The notes: generated by a model not told the origin, from the sequence alone. A DNA stretch of 16,746 bases from Verrucomicrobiota bacterium (GCA_023430825.1 JAEYYL010000369.1:1-16746), one strand, 5' to 3'; shown: positions 1 to 6,821, numbered from the stretch's first letter. Translations and numbers: made by a program.

Positions 1-23
1 AGGCGAGCGCGGACGAAGCTTCC

Positions 24-48
24 TATCGCCTGCAAGCAGGCTCCTACA
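24..48 (+). repeat. Dispersed palindromic repeat A, copy 1
   Basis: The unit reads ATCGCCTGCAAGCAGG followed by CTCCTAC. Its core is a perfect hairpin, GCCTGC-AA-GCAGGC. Related copies lie at 3189-3213, at 4336-4359 (one base changed in the loop) and, inverted, at 16689-16712. This copy lies downstream of the plsC stop. It behaves like a REP-type intergenic element. Confidence 0.85.
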
Positions 49-109
49 GTTCGCGTATGCCTGTCGGGCTCAGGGCGTGTGAGGAAAGCACGTGCCCCTA
101 TCTTTTTCG

Positions 110-772
110 TCAGATGATGGGAGCGACAGGCGGCTGCAGGCGCGCGATCTCGGCCATGATGCGGTCGCTGGCGACCTGGTAGCGCTGCTTGCCGGCGGAC
201 GGATCGTCGTAGGCTTCGGGCGGTATTGGGCGCCCGAATACAACACTCACCGGCGTGCCGAGCCGCGGATACTTTACGCCTTTGCCGAAGGCTTCGAACG
301 AACCGAAAATCCGCACCGGCACGACAGGCACCTGCGATTTGCAGACGATGAAGCCGACGCCGGGCTTCGGTGCCTGTAACTCGCCGTTGGGCGAACGCGT
401 GCCTTCGGGAAAAAGGATGAGGCCCTTGTTGTCCTTCAGCGCGCGCAGCACGCGCTTGAGGGCCGAGACGTCCTGACCGCCGTCGCGATCGACCGGAATC
501 ACGCCGACGGCATCGAGCCACCAAGCGGCCACGCCCGGCTTCCAAAGGGTTTTCCGGGCGAAGAAACAAAGCTGTCGTGGGATCTGCGAGCCGATGATGG
601 GCGGGTCGAGAAAGCTGAGGTGGTTGGCGGCGACGAGAAACGCGCCGTCGCGCGGGAGGTTTTCCTGTCCCGCGACTTCGCCGCGGAAACCGAGCGAATA
701 AATCACCGTCGTGAGGTAGTGAAAGAAGCCGTAGATCGGCTCCATCCGGTCCTGCGGGAAGGCGCGGCTCAT
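110..772 (-). CDS. plsC: 1-acyl-sn-glycerol-3-phosphate acyltransferase (PlsC/LPLAT family)
   Basis: This is a 220-residue membrane-associated acyltransferase of the PlsC/LPLAT family, which moves an acyl chain to the sn-2 position of lysophosphatidic acid to make phosphatidic acid. The catalytic HX4D block is NHLSFLDP (H51, D56) and the acyl-acceptor block is FPEGTRS (121-127). A hydrophobic VPVRIFGS stretch follows near 150. The length is normal for the family. The ATG overlaps the cmk stop as ATGA, so translation is probably coupled to cmk. A second in-frame ATG (Met10, MEPIYGFF) has AGGA four bases upstream and could be the actual start. It is the last gene of the tyrA-aroA-cmk-plsC cluster. 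Acyl chain or headgroup preference cannot be read from the sequence. Confidence 0.93.
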   Translation of the reverse strand: MSRAFPQDRMEPIYGFFHYLTTVIYSLGFRGEVAGQENLPRDGAFLVAANHLSFLDPPIIGSQIPRQLCFFARKTLWKPGVAAWWLDAVGVIPVDRDGGQDVSALKRVLRALKDNKGLILFPEGTRSPNGELQAPKPGVGFIVCKSQVPVVPVRIFGSFEAFGKGVKYPRLGTPVSVVFGRPIPPEAYDDPSAGKQRYQVASDRIMAEIARLQPPVAPII

Positions 773-1500
773 GGTTTTGGCGACGGCGAAGCTTTGGGCG
801 CGGATTCCGGGAGAATGTCGGGGCGTGAAGTCCCTGCCACCGTTTCAAATTTCGCGGCGATCGCGGCGGACATTTGTTCGACGACTTGCTCGAGGGTGAG
901 GAAGGTGCTGTCGATCACGGTGGCGCCCTGGAGGCTTTCATCGAGGCGCTGGCGGTCGAGCGTGTCGCGCTTGGCGACGTGATCCTGCAAGCCCTGTTGC
1001 TTGCGGCGGCGCGCGCGTTCCTCGGGATCGGCGAAGAGGAAAAAACGCAGGTCGGCGTCGGGGAAAATCTTCGAACCGATGTCGCGGCCTTCCATCACGA
1101 GCCCGCGAAAACCGTGGCGGCGCGCGGTGTCGGCCTGACTGCGCTGGTAATCGAGCAGGGCGGAGCGGAGTTCGGGGATCGCGGCGAAATGGGCGACGGA
1201 AGCATTGACCTCGGGCGTGCGGATTTCGGGGTCAGGGACGACGCGGCCGTCGATCTGCATCGCGGCGGAGCGGCCGGTGACGCGGGTGGAAAACGCAAGC
1301 GCGGTGAGTGCAGTTTTAACCGCGGCGAGATCGCTGGGGGCGACGCCACGGCGAAGGAGTTCGGCGGTGAGCGCGCGGTAGAAGGAGCCGGTGTCGACGT
1401 GGAGCAGGTTGAACCGCTCGCTGAGGACGCGCGACGAGGTGGATTTGCCGGAGGCGGCGCCGCCGTCGATGGCGACGATGATGAAAGGGGAGGGAGTCAC
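769..1500 (-). CDS. cmk: Cytidylate (CMP) kinase
   Basis: Cytosolic enzyme that phosphorylates CMP and dCMP with ATP. With the GTG start used here the protein has 243 residues; the usual length is about 225. Visible motifs are the P-loop GGAASGKST (13-21), DTGSFYR (36-42), and EGRDIGSKIFPDA (137-149) followed by an Arg-rich lid (EERARRR). The C-terminus carries a Pro/Ser/Lys-rich tail of about 20 residues. The open frame runs on to an ATG at 1578, but those 26 codons are translation of a dispersed repeat, so I chose the GTG at 1498-1500 just after the repeat. No clear Shine-Dalgarno is seen at either start. The stop overlaps plsC by 4 bp. Next to aroA this matches the common bacterial aroA-cmk order. 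Confidence 0.93.
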   Translation of the reverse strand: MTPSPFIIVAIDGGAASGKSTSSRVLSERFNLLHVDTGSFYRALTAELLRRGVAPSDLAAVKTALTALAFSTRVTGRSAAMQIDGRVVPDPEIRTPEVNASVAHFAAIPELRSALLDYQRSQADTARRHGFRGLVMEGRDIGSKIFPDADLRFFLFADPEERARRRKQQGLQDHVAKRDTLDRQRLDESLQGATVIDSTFLTLEQVVEQMSAAIAAKFETVAGTSRPDILPESAPKASPSPKP

Positions 1501-1508
1501 TTTTTGTT

Positions 1509-1648
1509 TAACCACGGATGGACACGGATGAACACGGATACCGATCCGGTTGAACCACGAATGGACACGAACCGACACGAATGAAGACAGAGTTCACAAG
1601 TGGGCGGTTTTTCCGGTATTCGTGTCTATTCGTGTCCATTCGTGGTTC
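1509..1648. repeat. Dispersed repeat E cluster in the aroA-cmk gap
   Basis: Three copies of one repeat unit are packed in the gap. Copy 1 (1509-1540) and copy 2 (1552-1582) are direct and begin AACCACGRATGGACACG. Copy 3 (1618-1648) is inverted, with the sequence TTCGTGTCCATTCGTGGTTC. Copies 2 and 3 could form a hairpin with arms of about 30 bases across a loop of about 35. The TGA stop of aroA (tca at 1647-1649) lies at the edge of copy 3. Repeats of this wording are, as far as I recall, common between genes in some Verrucomicrobia. Confidence 0.85.
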
Positions 1649-3023
1649 ACTTCGATTGAGGTTGGTCGGGATGTGAATTGCTCCGGACTTCGGCGAGGAC
1701 GTCGAAGAAATTGGGGAAGGTTTTTGCGCAGACGGCGGGGTTTTTGATCGAGAGCCACGGGCGGCCGTCGCCGTGGAGATCGTGACAGCCGAGGATGGCG
1801 AAGCTCATCGCGAAACGGTGGTCGCCGTAGGTTTCGATTTCGACGCCGCTCTTCAGCAGACGCGGCGTGATCGTGAGCGCGTCGGGCTCCTCGACAACGT
1901 CCTGGCCGAGCTTGCGGAGTTCGCAGGCCATGCCGGCGACGCGATCGGTTTCCTGTTTGCGCGTGTGCGCGATGCCGGTGATCCGCGTCGGGCCGTCGAG
2001 CAGTGGGGCGATCGCGGCGAGCGTGAGGAAGGTGTCGGAGATGGGTTTGAAATTGCGCTCGGCGATCGCGGTGCGCATGCCGTCGCGAGGAAAGGCAACC
2101 TCGAGACCGCTGGTCGCGGCGTGAACGTTTGCGCCCACGGAGCGGATGACATCGGCGAACTCGGTGTCGCCTTGCAGGCCTTGTTTCGCGTCTTGCGCGC
2201 CGACCAAGGTGAGCGTGCCACCGGTGACGATGGGCAGGGCGAGAAAGTAGCTGGCGGCGGAAGCGTCGGCTTCGATCGCGTAGGCCGCGCCGGGAAGAAC
2301 GTAGGGCTTCGGCTGGGCGCGGACGACGAAAACGTTGGCGCCTTCCTTGCACACGAGGGGTTCGCCGCCGGCGTGGAAGGCCTGCATCATCCGCGCGGAC
2401 ATTTCGACATACGCCTCGCGAAAGCTGCCTGTCAGCGCGATGCGGACGTCGCCGTGCGCGAGCGGCGCGACCATCAGGAGGGCGGAGAGGAGCTGGCTGC
2501 TCTCGCTGGCGTCGAGTGCGACCGAGCCGCCGGCGAGACCGCGGGCATGAATTTCGAGCGGAAAAAAACCTTCCTCGCCGGTGCAGCGGATGTCGGCTCC
2601 CAAAGCGCGCAGCGCATCGAGCAGGGGCTTCATCGGCCGTTTGCGCATCTGAGGAATGCCGTCGATGCGATACGTGCCGGCGGGCGCCGCGGCGCAGAGC
2701 GCGGTGAGGAAACGCGCGGCGGTGCCGGCGAGTCCGACGAAAAGATCAGCCGACGTCGCGGGAAGGTTGCCGCCCTGGCCATCGATAACGATTTCGCCGC
2801 GGGCGGGGTCTGCGGTGATCGCGAAACCGAGGGCCTTCAGCGCTTCCGCCATGAGGTGCGTGTCCTCGCTGAAGAGGGCGCCGGTGAGTTTGACGGCGCG
2901 CCGATCCGACAGCGCCGCGAGGAGCAGGGCGCGGTTCGTGAGGCTCTTCGAACCGGGGAGCGCGACGGCGCTGCGCGCGGGGGCGGTGAAGGGCGGGATC
3001 GGCAGGATGTCTGGCAACGACAT
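1647..3023 (-). CDS. aroA: 3-phosphoshikimate 1-carboxyvinyltransferase (EPSP synthase)
   Basis: Cytosolic shikimate-pathway enzyme joining phosphoenolpyruvate to shikimate-3-phosphate. The protein has 458 residues, slightly longer than the usual 420-450. Motifs in order: LPGSKSLTNRALLLAAL (22-38, with K26, S27 and R31 in the substrate site), GLAGTAARFL (97-106), the MRKRP stretch (126-130), DASAASYF (253-260), SDTFLTLAAIAPL (329-341, catalytic-type D330), QETDR (357-361, with E358) and GDHRFAMSFAILG (400-412). The position of E. coli Lys340 holds Gln357, and the Pro101 position holds Phe105; both positions are known to vary in the family. The start is the only good ATG and no strong Shine-Dalgarno is visible. 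It lies between tyrA and cmk, as in many aromatic amino acid clusters. Confidence 0.96.
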   Translation of the reverse strand: MSLPDILPIPPFTAPARSAVALPGSKSLTNRALLLAALSDRRAVKLTGALFSEDTHLMAEALKALGFAITADPARGEIVIDGQGGNLPATSADLFVGLAGTAARFLTALCAAAPAGTYRIDGIPQMRKRPMKPLLDALRALGADIRCTGEEGFFPLEIHARGLAGGSVALDASESSQLLSALLMVAPLAHGDVRIALTGSFREAYVEMSARMMQAFHAGGEPLVCKEGANVFVVRAQPKPYVLPGAAYAIEADASAASYFLALPIVTGGTLTLVGAQDAKQGLQGDTEFADVIRSVGANVHAATSGLEVAFPRDGMRTAIAERNFKPISDTFLTLAAIAPLLDGPTRITGIAHTRKQETDRVAGMACELRKLGQDVVEEPDALTITPRLLKSGVEIETYGDHRFAMSFAILGCHDLHGDGRPWLSIKNPAVCAKTFPNFFDVLAEVRSNSHPDQPQSK

Positions 3024-3089
3024 GAAGCGGGAGCGTCAACGAACGCGCGGGGCGCGCCAAGGTGTTTTTGTGGTGAGAGTGATGCGGCG

Positions 3090-3112
3090 AGCACGGTCAG
3101 GTTGACCGTGCT
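3090..3112. repeat. Perfect 10-bp hairpin in the tyrA-aroA gap
   Basis: The arms AGCACGGTCA and TGACCGTGCT are perfectly complementary across a GGT loop. No T-run follows on either strand, so a classical terminator is unlikely. It is more likely a REP-like element or an RNA processing or stability signal in the tyrA-aroA transcript. Confidence 0.7.
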
Positions 3113-3153
3113 ACGTGTGGGCGGAGACCGCGCGGGTGGGTGGCGTAAGAGGG

Positions 3154-3213
3154 AATCCCGCTGCTCAGGCAGCGAGCCACGGAACCTGAATCGCCTGCAA
3201 GCAGGCTCCTACA
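3154..3213. repeat. Composite repeat B-A, copy 1
   Basis: Repeat B (3154-3180: ATCCCGCTGCTCAGGCAGCG then AGCCAC) is followed after 8 bases by repeat A (3189-3213). Each half has its own hairpin core. The same order and orientation with a 4-base spacer recurs at 4305-4359. The element lies in the gap between tyrA and aroA. Confidence 0.85.
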
Positions 3214-3223
3214 TCCGGACCGT

Positions 3224-4081
3224 TTACGCGAGCGGGCGGAACTGGTCGCGGTAGGCTTTGCCGCGTTCGAGGCGCGCGACGACTTCGGGATAATCGCGGT
3301 TCGTGAGAGCGGCCTTGAAGTGGTGCAATTCGTCTTCGAATTGCTGCACGGCGCGCAGGACTTCGTCGCGGTTTTGCTCGAGGATCGTGCGCCAGAGCTG
3401 CGGATCGCTGCCGGCGATGCGCGTGGTGTCGCGGAGGCCGCCGCCGGCGTAGTTGCGCCACGCGGGATTTTTTTGCGCGAGAAACGCGCAGAGGCTCGAG
3501 GCGATCACCTGCGGCAGATGGCTGATGTGCGCGACGATCTCGTCGTGGGCGTCGGGGGAAACCGTGACGGGTTCGCCGCCGAGTTCGCGCCAGAAACGGA
3601 CGACCGTGTCGGTGGCCGCGGCGTCGGTTTCGGCGAGCGGCGTGACGAAGCAGGTGCGGTTTTTGAAGAGTTCGGCAGTGCCGTGTTCCCAGCCGGTTTT
3701 CTCGGAGCCGGCCATGGGATGTGAGCCGACGAAGTGCGCGCGCCGGTTGGCAAGTGCGGCGTGGCCGAGCCGGCAGATTTCGCCTTTAACGCTGCCGACG
3801 TCGGTGATGATCGCGCCGGGCGTGAGATGCGGTGCGATCTGGCGGGTGAGGGGAACGATGCGATCGACGGGCGCGGCGATGAGGACGAGTTGGGCGTCGG
3901 CGACGGCGGTCTCGGGCGTGTCCGCGACGGCGTCGCACCACGGTTGTTCGCGCAACGCGAGCCGCGCTTCGGGCCGGCGCGCCCACAGCGCGATGCGCGA
4001 CGCGGCGCCATGGAGGCGCGCGGCGCGGGCGACGGAGCCGCCGAGCAGGCCGGGGGCGAGGATCGCGAGGGAGAGCGACAT
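3224..4081 (-). CDS. tyrA: Prephenate dehydrogenase
   Basis: Oxidises and decarboxylates prephenate to 4-hydroxyphenylpyruvate for tyrosine synthesis. With the start at 4081 it has 285 residues; the upstream ATG at 4138 would add 19 residues that do not resemble the family. The N-terminal Rossmann part begins with LAILAPGLLGGSVA, in which the first Gly of the usual GxGxxG is Ala9. Further motifs are DVGSVKG (94-100), GSHPMAGSEKTG (119-130, H121), ISHLPQVIA (186-194) and GGGLRDTTRIAGS (213-225). These are the substrate-site blocks of monofunctional TyrA. No chorismate mutase domain and no ACT domain are present. It is the first gene of the tyrA-aroA-cmk-plsC cluster. Whether it can also use arogenate or NADP cannot be decided here. 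Confidence 0.93.
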   Translation of the reverse strand: MSLSLAILAPGLLGGSVARAARLHGAASRIALWARRPEARLALREQPWCDAVADTPETAVADAQLVLIAAPVDRIVPLTRQIAPHLTPGAIITDVGSVKGEICRLGHAALANRRAHFVGSHPMAGSEKTGWEHGTAELFKNRTCFVTPLAETDAAATDTVVRFWRELGGEPVTVSPDAHDEIVAHISHLPQVIASSLCAFLAQKNPAWRNYAGGGLRDTTRIAGSDPQLWRTILEQNRDEVLRAVQQFEDELHHFKAALTNRDYPEVVARLERGKAYRDQFRPLA

Positions 4082-4218
4082 GCGTCTTTGCAATGGGCAA
4101 AGCGCGGTGGTGTCGAGCGGGGATCGCGAAGCGTGCAATGCGGGGAGCGGAGCGGGGTGCGAAGCGGAGAGAGAGAGGCGGTCGTGGGCGCGAGGGGAAT
4201 GGCGGAGGAGGCGTTGAA

Positions 4219-4245
4219 CATCCCGCTGCTCACGCAGCGAGCCAC
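4219..4245. repeat. Dispersed palindromic repeat B, copy 2
   Basis: The unit reads ATCCCGCTGCTCACGCAGCG followed by AGCCAC, with hairpin core GCTGC-TCAC-GCAGC. Other copies are at 3154-3180, 4305-4331 and, inverted, 16510-16535. This copy has no repeat A directly after it. Confidence 0.85.
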
Positions 4246-4304
4246 GGGGAGTGGGAGTGTGCTCGGGGGTTCGAGCGTGCCTGCGAGCGATGTGACGCGT
4301 TGAA

Positions 4305-4359
4305 AATCCCGCTGCTCACGCAGCGAGCCACTTGGAATCGCCTGCGAGCAGGCTCCTAC
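4305..4359. repeat. Composite repeat B-A, copy 2
   Basis: Repeat B (4305-4331) is followed after 4 bases by repeat A (4336-4359), whose core here is GCCTGC-GA-GCAGGC. The order and orientation are the same as at 3154-3213, which argues that B and A can spread or persist as one unit. Confidence 0.85.
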
Positions 4360-4368
4360 CTCCGAGGG

Positions 4369-4391
4369 CGCGGCGGGGGCGCCGCGGCTCC
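4369..4391. repeat. Half of repeat D
   Basis: These 23 bases are the exact reverse complement of 10372-10394, the left arm of the repeat D hairpin downstream of the C10 peptidase gene. The internal sequence GGCGCCGCGGCTCC is GC-only apart from one T. Only one arm is present here. Confidence 0.75.
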
Positions 4392-4432
4392 AGTGGGATC
4401 AACCGCCGGGCTCCAGTAGGATCAACCGCCGG
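4387..4432. repeat. Tandem 23-bp duplication
   Basis: Two adjacent 23-base units (4387-4409 and 4410-4432) differ at one base. Each starts GCTCCAGT and ends GGATCAACCGCCGG. They continue directly out of the repeat D half. The pair lies just downstream of the EVE gene stop. Confidence 0.85.
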
Positions 4433-4461
4433 GTTTTAGCAGCGCGGTTCCGGAAGGCGGA

Positions 4462-4872
4462 TTAGCTGCCGAGCTTCACGAGCCGTTTGTAGGCGGCGGC
4501 GGGGAGCGGCATCACGGAGAGGCGGCTTTGGCGGAGCAGCGCGATGTCGGCGAGCGTCGTGTCGGCTTTGATCTGCGCGAGCGTGACGGGTTTCGCGAGG
4601 GGCTCGACGGCTTGCAACTCGACGGCGACCCAGCCGGGTTCGTCAGCGGTGGTGTCGGGGAAGGCGGTCTTCGTGACCTCGGCGATGCCGACGACGGCTT
4701 TCGTCGTGACGCTCTCGTAGAAGAGCACGCGATCGCCGGGGCGCATGGCGTTGAGATGAATGCGGGCCTGGTAATTTCGCACGCCGGTCCAGGCGGTGTG
4801 GCGGTCGCGGACGAGGTCGTTCCACGCGTAGGCGTCGGGCTCGGATTTCACCAACCAGTATTGGGTTGTCAT
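4462..4872 (-). CDS. EVE domain-containing protein (Thy28/YTH-like fold)
   Basis: A small soluble protein, 136 residues with the start used here (MTTQYWLVKSEPDAY). It consists almost wholly of an EVE domain, a PUA/YTH-like fold thought to bind modified bases in nucleic acid. Family hallmarks are YWLVKSEPDAY at the N-terminus, TGVRNYQARIHLNAMRPGDR in the middle, then VLFYES, VVGIAEV and a C-terminal RLSVMPLPAAAYKRL. An ATG nine codons upstream is possible but lies outside the conserved domain. No Shine-Dalgarno is evident. It is divergently arranged with the small membrane ORF at 4904, with 31 bases between the two start codons. Stand-alone EVE proteins are widespread and their exact ligand here is unknown. 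Confidence 0.9.
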   Translation of the reverse strand: MTTQYWLVKSEPDAYAWNDLVRDRHTAWTGVRNYQARIHLNAMRPGDRVLFYESVTTKAVVGIAEVTKTAFPDTTADEPGWVAVELQAVEPLAKPVTLAQIKADTTLADIALLRQSRLSVMPLPAAAYKRLVKLGS

Positions 4873-4903
4873 GCAGGAATCGCTTTGGTGCGCTCGCACT
4901 GAA

Positions 4904-5032
4904 ATGCACGAGGATACCGCTGAAAAGGCAAAAGCCCGCCGTCACCAGCGCATCCTGCTCGTGTGTGCGGCGATCGGCGTGTTGCTGCCGCTGGTGGCGT
5001 TTGTGGTGGTGCACGTGCGGGCCGGATCATGA
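4904..5032 (+). CDS. 42-residue single-TM protein coupled to the PIN-TRAM gene
   Basis: A very short reading frame giving a charged N-terminus (MHEDTAEKAKARRHQR) followed by one strongly hydrophobic helix (about residues 17-38, ILLVCAAIGVLLPLVAFVVV) and a short tail. The stop TGA overlaps the ATG of the PIN-TRAM gene as ATGA, the usual sign of translational coupling. The Arg-rich stretch before the helix and the short C-terminal tail suggest N-in topology. I do not recognise a family. The support is the overlap, the well-formed helix and its fit in the space between two genes; conservation in related genomes would settle it. Confidence 0.6.
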   Translation: MHEDTAEKAKARRHQRILLVCAAIGVLLPLVAFVVVHVRAGS

Positions 5033-6036
5033 GGCGGACACTGTGGGCGATCCGGGCGGTGTTTTTCGTGCTGTGCGGCGCGGGCGGGTGGCTCGTGTGT
5101 TATGCGGTGCGCGAGTGGGACGAGCATCGCGCGCTGGCGGTGACGATCGGGTTGTTGATCGGGGCGCTGGTGATCCTGGTCGACGTGCTGTTGAAAGGAT
5201 TTTCGCTGCGGGGGCTGTCGGCGATTTCGTTCGGGCTGGCGATCGGGACGTTGATCGCGTGGTTCATCGGCAATTCGCCGCTGTTCGCGTGGGGTGATCC
5301 GCAGACGATCTATCTGTTTCAACTGGTGCTGTTCCTCGTGTGCACCTATCTGGCGACGGTCATCGCGTTGCGCGGGAAGGACGAGTTCAACCTGGTGATT
5401 CCGTATGTGCGGTTCGTGCCGCACGAGGTCGATGTGCCGGTGGTGGTGGTCGACACGAGCGTGTTGATCGACGGGCGGATTGCGCGGGTGTGCGAAGCGG
5501 GGTTCTTGAATGCGGCGCTGGTGATCCCGCGGTTCGTGTTGAACGAATTGCAGGCGGTGGCGGATTCGACCGATGCGCAGAAGCAGGCGCGGGGTCGGCG
5601 CGGGCTGGAGGTGTTGAACGAGCTGCGCCGGATCAAGCACCTCGACATCCGCATCCCCGAGAGCGAAGTGAGCAAGCGCGCCGACGTGGATGCGAAGCTG
5701 GTGTTTTTGGCGCAGTCGATGCGGGCGAAGCTGCTGACGACCGACTACAATCTCGCGAAGATGGCCGAGTTTCACGGGGTGGCGTGGTTGAATCTCAACC
5801 AGCTCGCGAAGTCGCTGCGGCCGGAGCTGATGCTCGGCGAAACGGTCGAGGTCGAACTCGTGAAGCCCGGCAAAGACGAGGGGCAGGCGGTCGGTTATCT
5901 CGAGGACGGCTCGATGGTGGTGGTGGCGGCGGGACGGCCGCTGATCGGGCACCGGGTGAGCGCGGAGATCGTCAGCGTGTTGCCGACGGGTGGGGGCAAG
6001 ATGGTGTTCGCACGGCTGGTGAGCTCGGCGGGCTGA
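5029..6036 (+). CDS. Membrane PIN-TRAM domain protein (YacL-like)
   Basis: The protein has 335 residues. Four hydrophobic segments (about 7-27, 36-55, 63-81 and 94-114) are followed by a PIN nuclease domain (about 135-255) and a TRAM domain (about 269-332). The PIN acidic residues are visible: D142 in VVVDTSVLIDGR, E173 in RFVLNELQAVAD, D221 in DVDAKL and D239 in TTDYNLAKM. This is the layout of Bacillus YacL and its relatives: a membrane-anchored putative RNase with an RNA-binding TRAM module. The start at 5029 is preferred over an upstream in-frame start at 4963, because 5029 overlaps the small ORF stop (ATGA) and leads straight into the first helix. The substrate is unknown. Confidence 0.9.
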   Translation: MRRTLWAIRAVFFVLCGAGGWLVCYAVREWDEHRALAVTIGLLIGALVILVDVLLKGFSLRGLSAISFGLAIGTLIAWFIGNSPLFAWGDPQTIYLFQLVLFLVCTYLATVIALRGKDEFNLVIPYVRFVPHEVDVPVVVVDTSVLIDGRIARVCEAGFLNAALVIPRFVLNELQAVADSTDAQKQARGRRGLEVLNELRRIKHLDIRIPESEVSKRADVDAKLVFLAQSMRAKLLTTDYNLAKMAEFHGVAWLNLNQLAKSLRPELMLGETVEVELVKPGKDEGQAVGYLEDGSMVVVAAGRPLIGHRVSAEIVSVLPTGGGKMVFARLVSSAG

Positions 6037-6302
6037 GCGAGGTGCGTCTTCACGTTGGAAGCCCGAGCGGATTCGGCCGTGGAGGGGGAAAAACAGCAGG
6101 CGGGGACGATGGGACGCCGAATCATCTGACCTCCGTCTTCTGTTCGCCGTTCTCTGAGTTTTCCGGTGGGGAGGGGGCTGGAGCGAGTGCGAGAGGCGTG
6201 GTTGGGGTGGCCGGGATGTCAGGTGTGGGGCGCCTCCGTAGTTTTGGAAAATTGGTGTTTACTCGCGGACGGCGATTGCCCAAAACCTGCCCTCCCCTTC
6301 AT

Positions 6303-6378
6303 GGGCCGGTAGCTCAGTTGATAGAGCGCGTCGTTCGCAACGACGAGGTCGTCGGTTTGATCCCGATCCGGTCCACCA
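6303..6378 (+). tRNA. tRNA-Ala (anticodon CGC)
   Basis: A complete 76-base cloverleaf with encoded CCA. The acceptor stem is GGGCCGG/CCGGTCC and carries the G3-U70 pair that marks alanine tRNA; the discriminator is A73. The D stem is GCTC/GAGC. The anticodon stem is CGTCG/CGACG with loop TTCGCAA, giving anticodon CGC for codon GCG. The T stem is GTCGG/CCGAT, including one G-U pair. The D loop has A at position 19 and the T loop has T at position 56, where G19 and C56 are nearly universal; see findings. No clear promoter or terminator is visible next to it. Confidence 0.96.
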
Positions 6379-6821
6379 ATTTCGCCCGACCGCAGCGGTT
6401 GAGACCGCGAATGACTGGCTCTCCTGCGCGAATGAATCGGATGGCGGATTTCGGAGGGAAGGACGCGCTTCGCAGCCTCGGCGGACGCCGTGCCCGCCCG
6501 ACACGAATCGCTGCAAAGGCCCGTCGGAGCACTCTCTAATGAGAGTAACTGAATGGCATTAGTCGTGGAATCGCGTATCTTTCTCTCTCGAAGCACGTAA
6601 TGAGAGCCACGCGTAACGGGTTAATGTAATACGCTAGTGTTAGCGCAGGGGCATTTTTGTGAATGTTTGTTTCGAATATGTGTTTCTTTGTTGTCTTAGC
6701 CCTCCTACCCCGAAGCCGCGACGACGATTCAAGACATGAACCCCTGGGCTTGCCCCATTATGGCAGTTTCTCGTGCGCCGGCTTTCTGAAACGAAAAGTG
6801 ATAGCGAACCCTGATACCCCA
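6379..6821. other. Gene-free region between tRNA-Ala and the xylanase gene
   Basis: These 443 bases carry no convincing gene. The first part has ordinary GC content. From about 6530 it becomes clearly AT-richer than the rest of the window. Short perfect hairpins are seen at 6531-6546 (ACTCTC-TAAT-GAGAGT) and 6632-6645 (CGCTA-GTGT-TAGCG). The AT-rich part is the likely promoter and 5' leader region of the xylanase gene, but I cannot point to a convincing -35/-10 pair. Confidence 0.6.

Larger units (their letters stand above)
4082..4461. other. Gene-free, repeat-filled gap between the EVE gene and tyrA
   Basis: These 380 bases hold repeat B (4219-4245), composite repeat B-A (4305-4359), half of repeat D (4369-4391) and a tandem 23-mer pair (4387-4432). 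The remainder next to tyrA is purine-rich (GGAGCGGAGCGGGG-like) with no convincing ORF. The tyrA promoter should lie here, but no clear -35/-10 pair is visible. Confidence 0.7.

Noticed and set aside
1773..3254. Long plus-strand frame opposite aroA
   Set aside because: It is the antisense shadow of aroA; its translation is Gly/Arg/Asp-rich low complexity with no domain, while aroA motifs on the minus strand are unmistakable.
6219..6596. Minus-strand ORFs across the tRNA (DQTDDLVVANDALYQLSYRP-like product)
   Set aside because: This product is a well-known translation artefact of tRNA antisense strands; the tRNA cloverleaf is complete.
6379..6821. Integrated island at the tRNA-Ala 3' end
   Set aside because: I found no integrase gene and no second copy of the tRNA 3' end in the window.
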